Positions 55,353 through 64,000 of a stretch of 64,000 bases of DNA are shown here, in pieces. The notes under the pieces were generated by a model, which was not told the DNA's origin, searched no databases, and saw nothing but the letters and a program-made list of their open reading frames with translations. Positions within the stretch are counted from its first letter, which is position 1. Each line of letters opens with the position of its first letter. Source of the stretch: Dolomedes plantarius (lineage: Eukaryota; Arthropoda; Arachnida; Araneae; Dolomedidae); assembly GCA_907164885.2 (NCBI GenBank), contig OU015494.1:1077768-1141767 (forward strand). Reading direction: 5' to 3'. A program made the position numbers and the translations under genes.

Positions 55353-56720
55353 TTTTACGCACTAAATCAGTCACAAATTTGAAAGCAGAAATCAGGAAAA
55401 AAAAAAAAAACTCAAAATAACTAAAACACCTTCAATTAAATTTTATTCGTGAAACCATGTATTTTACAATGGGATCATACACATAAACAAACAAAATACC
55501 AAATTGCAATAACTTTTTCAATATCAAAACATTAGTTTAACCTTTTTAACATTCAACAACACACAAAAAAATACTTCTACATAGCAAGTCGTTAATTTAT
55601 CGTTTATCCCGCTACTATAATTGAGATACACAGCTTGTATATTTTCCACAAAGGCACTAGTTTATTCAACCTTTTATTTAAAAAAACTCAATTAATAACC
55701 AAGTAGCAAACGTTAATCAACACTTATACCGCTACAAGCATTAACCGGAATATACAGTTTGTATATCCAACACACAAAGGCACTAGTTTAGTTGACCTTT
55801 GGAAACAATTAGAACCTTCTAATTAACAACGTTAGTTAACGTACAAAAACTCTCAATACATGCTTAAAAAATTATCGAGAGAATCAAAAAAAAAATACCA
55901 CTGTATTTATTTTTTAAAAGAAACAGTTTGCGACAGGTAGCTTACCCAAAAACTCAAACTCAAATAATAACTGTTTCAAAAATTTATCGAGAAAAAAAAT
56001 ACCATTGTATCTATTTTAAAAAAAAAAACATTTTAAGCAATACAACCAGGGTAGTTTTTACCCTCCACAAGAATTGCAACCACTCCTTGCATCATAGCTA
56101 GCTTAGTCATTCACACGTTACATATAAACACTACGGTTGCAAAATACACTACTTTTGTCCCCACAAAACAATTGCACTGATATGTATTTTTCAAGCAATT
56201 CATCACAACTTAAAACTTAAAATTATTTCCGAAAACTACCTATCCAAAAAAAATATGCAACTTTGAGTATCCAAAGCAGTACTCACCCCTTTTTGCAGGC
56301 AACAGCAGAAGAGTCATCGGTCACTCGCAGGCACTCTCCGCAACACGGATGACAAATTAATACACTTTTACTTCCCGTAGATCTTGACCACAACACAAAA
56401 TACGCAGAAAACGAAAGTCTGCATCAGACCGCGAAACATTCTCAATTTCCCTGTGCCGGGGAAAACACGGGCCAGAGCCCTCTGAAAACACCCTCTTCTT
56501 GACCGCACCTTGAAAACCACAGGAGCATCGGGGGGGGGGGGGGCTATCACCATTCCCCTACCTCGACGCTGGGTCGATGACCTCACGCTGAAACTTCCAC
56601 GGAGAAATGCAGTCACTCCCTCGCTATGGCGTGTAATAAAATCTGCACATTCTATGGGTCCGAGAAAATGACCCGCAATTTGGCATACTGAACTCTGCTT
56701 TCGGAATTTAGAAACAGATA
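55353..56720. other. Leader region of the gag-only element
   Basis: Untranslated. Two imperfect copies of a ~110 bp unit (around 55560-55680 and 55690-55800: CACAAAGGCACTAGTTTA) and another pair around 55880-56030 (AATACCACTGTAT / AATACCATTGTAT). A run of 15 G lies at 56529-56543. Confidence 0.55.
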
Positions 56721-56741
56721 CGAATCCCACCGCTGCCACCA
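56721..56741 (-). promoter_or_regulatory. tRNA primer-binding site of the gag-only element
   Basis: Minus-strand TGGTGGCAGCGGTGGGA... lies 14 bp inside the 5' LTR. Its complement ends ...CCACCGCTGCCACCA and fits a tRNA 3' end exactly: T-loop sequence, five T-stem bases, seven acceptor bases, one discriminator base and CCA. Confidence 0.85.
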
Positions 56742-56755
56742 ACTAAGGGTATGCA

Positions 56756-57291
56756 GTGGCGTCACTGTAAGTAGGTAAGGCGATTCTCTCTGAGGCGTTG
56801 CTAAAAATTACTACCATGGGATCCATAACAAAGAAAGACAGAGTTCTAATTAACAAACGAAGGCCAATTTTTTTAAAACAAAAACTCAACAATTTATTAA
56901 CAAAAAAAATTAACGGTTAAACAGTGCAACATATTCAATTAAAATCCCGTGCAGATTCACAACTTACGGAGCCTAAAAGACACATCCGCACAGGCCGCGT
57001 TCTCTAGGGTCTCTCCTCAATGTTTGGATTTTCAGACGGGGTGGAGGGGCCGGCAGATTATCGGCTGACAGCTGTTCTTAGTCCGAAACTTTATCGCCCG
57101 CCGAATGTCACTCGCATGAAGTTATCGCTAAGAGAAAGACAGCTTTATCACGGGGGGGTGAAAACATTTTCGGTTCTCCAAACAGTTCCCCCACCATTTG
57201 TGAGGGAAACCGCTCGATAAATACACAGCTGTGTTTCGTGAAATCTGTGAGGTCATGGAAAAAAATAACCCCTTACTGGTAGTACGCTACA
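56756..57291 (-). repeat. 5' LTR of the gag-only element
   Basis: Direct partner of 51766-52294, bordered outside by CCGAT. Confidence 0.9.
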
Positions 57292-57580
57292 CCGATAATA
57301 TTTGTTCATAATATTCTTCGCTCTCTGCGAGCTCCTTTTCAAAATCTTTACAATTATTCAACTGAGTTTCGATTTCTGAATTTAAAGCCGTTAAGATTTG
57401 TTCTCTGTCACAAATATGCGTATTGGACTCTAAAAGCTCATCAACATCAGTTTTCTCCATTTCTAGAGCCAGGATTGTATTAAGTTGCTTAACAAAATTT
57501 GTGACAACAGTTCTCTGCAATTTCCGTTTCGCTCTTAATTTTTCAATTGGCTCTATTTCAAGATAGAAATCGAAACTCAA
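57292..57580 (-). pseudogene. BEL/Pao (second family) gag, N-terminal part
   Basis: Starts ATG at 57580 (MSFDFYLEIEPIEKLRAKRK). The N-terminal helical domain ends with AESEEYYEQIL. The frame continues exactly into 51765 once the inserted LTR element and one copy of the CCGAT duplication are discounted, which shows that both segments were one gene. The BEL-type context (acidic E-L-x-E-S-E-E-Y block before the DUF1759 core) supports the family call. Confidence 0.8.
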
Positions 57581-58026
57581 TAAATTAAATAAATTTTTCC
57601 AAGAAAATGTTCCTACCTAATTTTCAGCAATCACTAAAACTTATCCATGAAAGTTTAAACCTTGGTTAATATTAGTTCACTTATTTCGAGAATATCTCGC
57701 CGGTGCCTCCAAAACCATGTTTGATCACGAATAGTAGTTCATATTCAAGTAAGTCTATCAAGTTCAAGTATTCATCTCAAGTAAAACATCCAGTCATCCT
57801 TCAAGAAAGACTTCAAAGGTTGATACTTATAAGTTTTAATCCATGTTACAATATTTTAAATTTTTATACATAAAAAGAAATGAAATGAAATTAAATACTA
57901 AAGATTCATCACGCGTCATGAGCTCGTGATGCCAAGAGTCAAAATGAAAGTAAAAGATATCAAAAAGTTCACGTGACTCTCTGCCCTTTAACACATCCGG
58001 ACATGTGCGTGGGAGAAATGAATTCC

Positions 58027-58033
<7 letters not shown>
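57581..58033 (-). repeat. Leader and probable 5' LTR of the second BEL/Pao element
   Basis: On the minus strand the sequence begins TGTTGGGAATTCATTTCTCC at 58033, a plausible LTR start directly next to (TA)n. Near 57715 a TGGAGGCACCGGCGAG stretch could be a primer-binding site. There is no second copy, so the LTR end is uncertain. Confidence 0.4.

Positions 58034-58086
<53 letters not shown>
58034..58086. repeat. (TA)n microsatellite
   Basis: About 26 TA units. The array resumes on the other side of the MITE (58255-58345, with TATG variants). Confidence 0.95.
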
Positions 58087-58089
<3 letters not shown>

Positions 58090-58251
58090 TGCTAGATTTC
58101 TAGAAATAGAGGTGCCGGAACGGTAACATTCCGGGGTGTGTGTGTGTGTGTGTGGGGGGGGGGGGGGGTTATTCCAAATTATTGATAAAGGGAGGTACCT
58201 AAAGAGAGGTACCGGAACGCCGCTCCGGCGCGTTCCGCCTCAAATCTAGCC

Positions 58252-58254
<3 letters not shown>
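58087..58254. mobile_element. 168 bp hAT-type MITE inside a microsatellite
   Basis: The ends are CAGTGCTAGATTTCTAG at 58087 and, from 58254 on the other strand, CAGGGCTAGATTTGAGG: a CAG-start inverted repeat typical of hAT elements. Both flanks are TATATATA, compatible with an 8 bp duplication. A (TG)n-(G)n tract lies in the centre (58137-58168). Confidence 0.7.
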
Positions 58255-58300
<46 letters not shown>

Positions 58301-58345
58301 ATATTTATATGTATATGTATGTATATATATATATATGTATGTATA

Positions 58346-58865
58346 TATATATAATATTAAAAACTAGTAATTTCTTAATTCAACAATCTTAACATTTAAA
58401 AACTATTAATTCCTCACTTTACTATTCCAAATTGCAAACCCTTTTTTAATTCCTTGAAACAGGTAATTCCCTTTGGGCATTCGCGATAAATTCCATTTTA
58501 AAATCTAACATTATTCTAAATTCCCTTGGGCGTACGAGCTAACTTTCGTTTTCAAATCTAAGTCCTAAAAGGACTCTAATGGAAAAAATTAAATGGCTGC
58601 CTGTTTAAATGAAAACTAAACTGGCGTAGCGTGGGCAGAAAATTAAACGCTGTAGCGCATTTGTCACGCCTTTTCTTAACTTTTAACCAATTAAATCCTA
58701 TTACGATCACATGACGAGATGAGTTTATATAAGGTTTGGGATCACGTACATGTAGGCTTTTTTGATCATGTAACTGACTTGAATAGACGTAATAAAGTCT
58801 TTCCGTAAGAAGCCGAGTGCGTCGTTTTGATATGGAGTGAATTGTAGTATTAATATCTTCTTCTC
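58346..58865 (+). repeat. Gypsy copy 2 5' LTR
   Basis: It shares its first ~135 bp with the copy 1 3' LTR and then differs. It has its own TATA (GTTTATATAAGG near 58725) and an AATAAA (58788). A possible primer site, TGGGAGATTTCGATACC, follows at 58874. The 5' end merges with the (TA)n array. Confidence 0.65.
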
Positions 58866-59608
58866 ACCGTGACATGGGAGATTTCGATACCTATTGGGCC
58901 AGTGTCAGTCTCCCATGATACAAAAAGACGACAGGATTCTCACCTGCTGCGACCACATCCCACTGGATTTTCCAAGGCATTTCGGCGTTTTCGTTTCAGC
59001 GTCACCGCGTGTTTAATTTTCGCTTTCGCTGGGTGCATTAGTGCGCATTTCTGCCTTACGATGGTGAATCAGCTCCATGTGCGACCTTCGATTGGAGGCC
59101 AGCGTGAACAGCCCCATTTCGGTGCTAGTGTGATTGTCAATAAGTGCTTCGGCTTGCTGTGAGATTCATCCTGGATCAGTTTCAACGTGTGGGCGTCCAA
59201 GTCCGGTGTTTCTTCAAAAATTGTGTATTTTCCTTTCAGAAATCTTGTGCCGGAATGTGTATACTTACGATTTGTGTTCCCCATTGCTTCGTGTGATCAT
59301 AATTTAAATTCTTCGCGAGTGTCATCATGTAAAAAGTGCGTAATCCCCACCATTCAAAAATCATCGATGTGTTCTTGTGTGTGAATTTAATTAAGCCGGT
59401 ATGCAAGCCCTAGCGCTGTACCGTGAATAAATAAAAATAAAAATTTGTGCAACCGAGAATTTTACAGTAACAAGACAAGCATCACATGACCAGGTTGTAT
59501 GTCTCCCAGCATAAACTTTTTAAAATTGTTTAGTAAACTATGATTGTATGATATTATATTCTTGTTTTAAATTGAAATATAATTGTGATATTGTGTTAAA
59601 CTTATAAG

Positions 59609-60652
59609 ATGGAAGATAAAACTATAAAGACAGAATTTCAGGGGGAAAAAACAACAACAACAACAACAACAAATGATAAAATTGAGACAGAATGCAAGGA
59701 CCATTTTCAACTTGAATATGTAGACAGGGAATTCAAGGATTTTATTCCTTTTGACCCAGAGGGGGGAATGAAACTACAAAAATGGCTTGCCTATATTGAG
59801 CAGAAATTTTGCCAAGCAAATGTTTCAGATGAACATAAACTAAGATATATTTCAAAATTTCTCAAGGGGAAGGCTCTAACAGTTTTTGTAAACACTTGCT
59901 TAGACATTCAAGATTGGACAGAATTAAAAGACACTTTGCAAGAATTATTCTTTGAGGCAGATAGCGTGGAATTCTCTGAATTTTCCAATTTGAAATTTGA
60001 ATATAATGATGACTTAACCAAATATTTTCATAAAAAAATTGATGTAGGAAAGAGATTGGGGTTATCACAGAAATTAATACTAGAAGGCCTAACAGAAGGC
60101 CTAAATGCTCAAATGAGGATGACCATAGCTGCAAATCCTCCTCAAACCACAACAGAATGGATCAAAATAAATAATGAAGGAAACAAAACTAATCAAGGGG
60201 ATCGGGATAACTTTTTTAACACTAGATTTGAAAATAGGAACCAATTACGACAGAATTATTACAACCAACCTCAAGTTAGGATGAATTATAGCCCACCTCA
60301 CCAATTTAGACAAAATTACCCCTCCCAGCCTCAATTTAGGCCTAATAATAATCAACAAACTCAGTTTAGACCTAATTATAGTCAGCAGCAACAATTCAGA
60401 CAATGGCAACCCAGAGATCAAAGGTTGAATAGAAATTTTGCACCCAATCTCAGTAACCAAATTAATCACCACCAACAATATGCAGACTTACCATCTAGAC
60501 CCTGTCGAAAATGTTCTAACTTTGGCGTAAGTAATGCTTATCATTGGGAACAAACTTGCTCTATTAATGAGAGATTTGATAAGATGTCGGTGTCAGACAA
60601 TAAACATCATTATGAGGAACCTCAATTTGAAAGAGATCAGGCGCCAGAATGA
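59609..60652 (+). CDS. Gypsy copy 2 gag, 347 residues
   Basis: The ATG at 59609 is the first in the leader frame. Residues 12-22 are a Thr run from (ACA)n. The capsid-like domain runs to about residue 150 (FIPFDPEGGMKLQKWLAYIE, LKDTLQELFFEADSVEFSEF). A Gln/Asn/Arg-rich repeat region (FRPNNNQQTQFRPNYSQQQQ) is likely RNA-binding. The zinc motif CRKCSNFGVSNAYHWEQTC has C-x2-C-x9-H-x4-C spacing instead of the usual x4. A 21-base in-frame deletion after TTTEW removes seven codons present in copy 1. It ends at TGA 60650-60652, with pol in the same frame. Confidence 0.92.
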   Translation: MEDKTIKTEFQGEKTTTTTTTNDKIETECKDHFQLEYVDREFKDFIPFDPEGGMKLQKWLAYIEQKFCQANVSDEHKLRYISKFLKGKALTVFVNTCLDIQDWTELKDTLQELFFEADSVEFSEFSNLKFEYNDDLTKYFHKKIDVGKRLGLSQKLILEGLTEGLNAQMRMTIAANPPQTTTEWIKINNEGNKTNQGDRDNFFNTRFENRNQLRQNYYNQPQVRMNYSPPHQFRQNYPSQPQFRPNNNQQTQFRPNYSQQQQFRQWQPRDQRLNRNFAPNLSNQINHHQQYADLPSRPCRKCSNFGVSNAYHWEQTCSINERFDKMSVSDNKHHYEEPQFERDQAPE

Positions 60653-60666
60653 CAATTAGTGTCATT
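60648..60666 (+). promoter_or_regulatory. UGA-CAAUUA readthrough site between gag and pol (copy 2)
   Basis: TGA 60650-60652 is followed by CAATTA, a match to CARYYA, the context that promotes stop-codon readthrough in tobamovirus-type RNAs. The site is embedded in a 7 bp inverted repeat AATGACA-ATTAG-TGTCATT. Copy 1 has the same arrangement. Readthrough itself is inference. Confidence 0.72.
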
Positions 60667-63600
60667 GAGGGGAAACATCAGAAATAATAGGGTTGACAAA
60701 ACAAAAAGACTATATGAAAATGAGAAACAGAATTTTTTAAATTGTGTGATTGACACTGCTTCGACAATTAGTCTGATGTCACAAAAACTGGTCAAGCAAT
60801 GTCAACTGAAATGCTATTCAAGTTCTCCAATTAAGGTCAGGCAAGCTGAGGGTGAAATCTTAATTACAACTAAATGTGTATTAACTTTGAGAATAGGGAA
60901 AATAATTAGAAACATTTCTGCATATGTTTTGGACAATGACTTGCCTTATCTTATTCTGGGACTTCCTGAGTGTAAAGAGTTTAAATTAGTAATTGATTGT
61001 AACCAATTGTGTGTGTATCAAAATAGAATTTCTTTGAAAATGGTTAATATTTGTGATATAAGTAAAATTTCATTACACCTACAAAATAAATGTGATAATA
61101 AGCATGTGAATAATAATAGTAATGGTCATGAAATTGAAGTTTCTGATATGTTTAACCCTTATGAAGAAAATTCGCAGAAAGAAAATGATATTTTCTGTAT
61201 TGATTATGATGTAAATGACAATTTTAATGAAAGCTCTGGTGGAATCAAAGCAGAAAGTAATCCAAATTATGAAAATGTTGACATTAATGATCAAATCAAA
61301 AATTTAGATGTTGATAGGGAATTAAAGAATTTATTGCACAAAAATAATAGAATGTTTTCAACTAACAAATATGACATAGGCAAAATAAGGATGGAACCCC
61401 AAAGAATAATCCTAAATTCTGATTTACCAGTGAGTCTAAGAGCATACAGGACTTCGCCAACTGAGGAAAAAGAGATCAGGACCCAAATTAAAAATTTGTT
61501 AGAAGCAGGAATCATAAAAGAATCACATAGTTCATACTCAAGTCCTGTGACTTTGGCAAGAAAGCGAAATGAGGGAAAAACTAGACTTTGTATTGATTTC
61601 AGAAAACTAAATTTAATTTCTAAGACAGATGCAGAAACCTTACCCAGAATTGATGATATTCTAGATAAATTAAGCAGAGCTAATTACTTTTCAACTTTAG
61701 ACCTTACCTCAGGGTATTGGCATGTACCCGTCCACCCAAAAGATACTGAGAAATTGGCATTTGCCACTACTTTTGGCTTATACGAATGGCTAAGACTCCC
61801 ATTTGGTTTAAAGAACGCCCCTGCAATATTCAATAGGACTATCAGGAGAATTTTAGATAAATATAAAGTTAACTTTGCATGCCACTATTTCGATGATATT
61901 ATAATTTTTTCAGACTCCAAAGAACAACACCTTGAACATTTAGAGATACTATTTAACATTTTCAAAAAAGAGAATATCAAGTTAAAATTAACTAAATGTA
62001 CTTTTCTGCAACAACAAATTAATTTTCTTGGATATAATGTAACAAATGGGAAAATTGCCCCAGACAACATTAACATTGAAAAGATAAAGTGTTTGAAACC
62101 ACCAACTAATGTAAAAGAACTCCAAAGATTCTTGGGCACAATAAATGTGTATAATAAGTTTATTCCAAAATATGCAAAAGTAAGACAGCCATTAAATACA
62201 TTATTGAAAAAGGGAGTAAAATGGGGATGGTCAGACAAGTGCCAAGAAGCTTTTGAGGATCTTCAGAATTTATTGATTTGTAAACCAATATTGCAATTGT
62301 ACGATGTAAACAAAGACTGTCATTTATTTGTGGATGCTAGTAAACAACAGGTTGGAGCTGTTTTAAAACAGCCAGGTGAAGATGGGGTGTTGCATCCCAT
62401 AGCATATCACTCTCGTGTATTAAAGGACTATGAGGCAAATTATTCTATTACTGAACTTGAGTGTTTGGCAATTGTGGACAGTTTAGACAGGTATTATCAT
62501 TATCTCCACGGGAAAAAGTTCACAATTCACACAGACCATGCTGCCTTAGTTTGGCTTAAAAATGTGAAAAATCTTCGAGGTCGACTTTTTCGCTGGTCAT
62601 TAAAACTAAGTATGTTCGACTATGAAATTAAATACCAGAAGGGAACTGCAAATATTGAAGCTGACATGCTTTCAAGGAACCCTATTCTAGAACCTAAAAC
62701 CCAAATAAACCATTTAATTGAACTAAGAAAAAATGTAGAATTTCAAAATAAAGACAATGTACAGGGACTTAAATATAAAAAACTAAATGATGTAATCTAC
62801 ATGAGAAAGAAAGGATTTTTAAAAATTGTAGTACCATTTTCATTGAGGTTAGAAATTTTAAAAAGAGCCCATGAGGACTATGGACACCCTGGAATAAATA
62901 AAACAATGCAATTACTCACACCCCAATATTATTGGCCCAAAATCAATGAGGACATTAGTAATTATGTTAAACATTGCCTTACTTGTCAATTAAACAAAAA
63001 GAAAAGACAGAAAAGGTTTGGATTGCTGCAAGAAGTACCTCCGACAGACCAACCCTTTGAGTGCTTAAGTTTAGACACAGTAGGCGGATTTAATTACTAT
63101 AATTCCACAAAGAAATATTTACATTTGATAATTGACCATGCAACGCGTTATATTTGGGCTTTTCCATCAAAAAGCGTAACTACTGAAACTTATACGAATT
63201 GCTTAAAACAAATATTCCAAATTCAAACACCAAAAAAAATTGCTAACCGACAGAAATGCAGCTTTTACATGTTCAAAGTTTAGAAGATTTTTAGAGCATA
63301 ACAATGTGCAACCATTACTTACCTCGAGTCATCATCCACAAACGAATGGAAAGGTAGAGAGGGTAAATCAAACAATAATTACTAGATTAAGGTGCAAAGT
63401 ACATAACTCAACAAACAAAACTCCTTGGACAACCCTATTAAATGAAGTAATTAATGAATACAATCATATGCCTCATTCAGTCACCCAAATGACCCCAGCT
63501 TACCTACTTTTTGGAATATTACCTTATGAACCTCATGTTAAAAAACAAGATTTTTATCCTCAGGTGGATGAGGCGAGAAAATTAGCTAAAGAAAGGACAA

Positions 63601-63881
63601 TTAATTACCATAATAGGAATAAAGTAAAATATGATGCACGTTTTGTAGAATCTAAATTTAATGTTGGAGATTTAGTGTTATTCGAAGAATTTCACTACCC
63701 TAATACTAGAAAATTAAGCTCACCCTATTCTGGACCTTACACTATTCTAAAACAAATGTCAAAAGTTAATTATGAAATTGATAGACCAAACTTTCACACT
63801 AAACGAGATTCTGAAATTGTCCATGCTTGCAGATTGAGATATTATAATGCACCAGAGAACTTAAAACTACATTACGAATAA
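60653..63881 (+). pseudogene. Gypsy copy 2 pol (PR-RT-RH-IN), one frameshift
   Basis: In frame with gag after the TGA; there is no ATG before the protease (the first codon of the long frame after CAATTA is GTG). Protease DTASTISLMS; RT with TRLCIDFRKLN, PFGLKNAPAIF and catalytic YFDDIIIF; RNase H with LFVDAS, TELECLAIV and HTDHAALVWL. Integrase has zinc residues in HEDYGHPGINK...CLTCQ, Asp in LSLDTVGGF, Asp in LTDRNAAF and Glu in TNGKVERVN. An eight-A run at 63232-63239 (seven in copy 1) shifts the frame just before the second integrase Asp; the remaining 213 codons (63240-63881) are open to a TAA. Otherwise intact. Confidence 0.92.
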
Positions 63882-64000
63882 TGACAAACATTAGATCCAT
63901 TTTTCTTTCTTTTCTATGTGATGCTTAACATCATTATATATTTTTTTAATTGATATAATTAATTATGTGTTGTCCTACTAAAGATATAAAAAAAAAAAAA

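Larger units (their letters stand above)
51766..57291 (-). mobile_element. Gag-only LTR retrotransposon inserted in the BEL/Pao gag
   Basis: LTRs at 51766-52294 and 56756-57291, flanked by a perfect 5 bp duplication CCGAT (51761-51765 and 57292-57296). On the minus strand the LTR starts TGTAGCGTACTACC. A 21 nt tRNA-complementary primer site lies at 56741-56721. A purine-rich tract (GGAGCGTGGAGGAGC) abuts the 3' LTR. The interior has a gag-like gene (54432-55352) and a piggyBac remnant, but no protease, RT or integrase, so it needed help in trans or lost pol after insertion. Confidence 0.88.
58346..64000 (+). mobile_element. Ty3/gypsy element copy 2, continues beyond the window
   Basis: 5' LTR (about 58346-58865), leader, gag (59609-60652), in-frame pol (60653-63881) and the start of the 3' region, which matches copy 1. 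The only coding defect seen is one extra A in the run at 63232-63239. The 3' LTR is not in the window. Confidence 0.92.

Overview
This 64 kb window is eukaryotic, AT-rich and very repeat-dense. It suggests an arthropod and most likely a spider: the only convincing host gene encodes a small secreted, histidine-rich cuticle-type protein behind an arthropod-style TATA/initiator promoter, and the Tc1, Merlin and BEL/Pao families resemble ones I associate with orb-weaver genomes. The species call is inference. Nothing bacterial (operons, CRISPR, IS elements, rRNA) is visible.

Layout. 1-1600: a decayed hAT end and a broken Merlin (ISXO2-like) transposase on the minus strand. 2.4-3.3 kb: unassigned sequence with a TATA-like motif. 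3.34-9.88 kb: a complete-length but mutated BEL/Pao retrotransposon (minus) with 250 bp LTRs. 10.6-11.6 kb: an internally deleted Tigger/pogo-type element. 12.9-14.6 kb: a Tc1 element with 225 bp inverted repeats. 16.4-21.4 kb: the host gene (minus), with a four-codon first coding exon, a 4.2 kb intron containing a nearly intact Tc1 (17.27-18.68 kb), and a second exon coding the rest. 21.4-28.4 kb: mostly non-coding, with a tRNA-derived SINE candidate and a hAT remnant. 28.4-31 kb: a degraded Tc1 and a mariner-type element with DD41D spacing, separated by (TA)n. 31.4-34.95 kb: a composite with about 430-470 bp inverted repeats inside 180 bp direct repeats, carrying an orphan zinc-binding protein gene with a small intron and internal deletions. 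35.9-36.7 kb: a truncated relative of the 12.9 kb Tc1.

36.8-41.9 kb is a deleted LTR element (minus) joined head-to-head to a 5'-truncated Ty3/gypsy element (plus, 41.9-48.45 kb). 49.4-51.0 kb holds a Penelope-like reverse transcriptase relic split by a 186 bp MITE. 51-58 kb is a nest: a BEL/Pao gag gene (minus) interrupted by a second LTR element (51,766-57,291) with a perfect 5 bp target duplication, a clear tRNA primer-binding site, only gag, and a piggyBac remnant. 58.1 kb has a small hAT-type MITE inside (TA)n. 58.35 kb to the window end is a second gypsy copy (plus) whose 3' end lies outside.

The strongest unusual signal is in the two gypsy copies. In both, gag and pol are in the same frame, separated by one UGA followed by CAAUUA, the CARYYA context known from tobamovirus-type stop-codon readthrough. 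Other points worth checking are the long-inverted-repeat element at 31-35 kb, the DD41D element, the exchange of most of the LTR between otherwise near-identical gypsy copies, and several readable rearrangement scars. Almost every transposon ORF carries frameshifts or stops, so most of the window is a graveyard; gypsy copy 2 (one visible frameshift) and the 17.3 kb Tc1 (one stop) are the youngest-looking.
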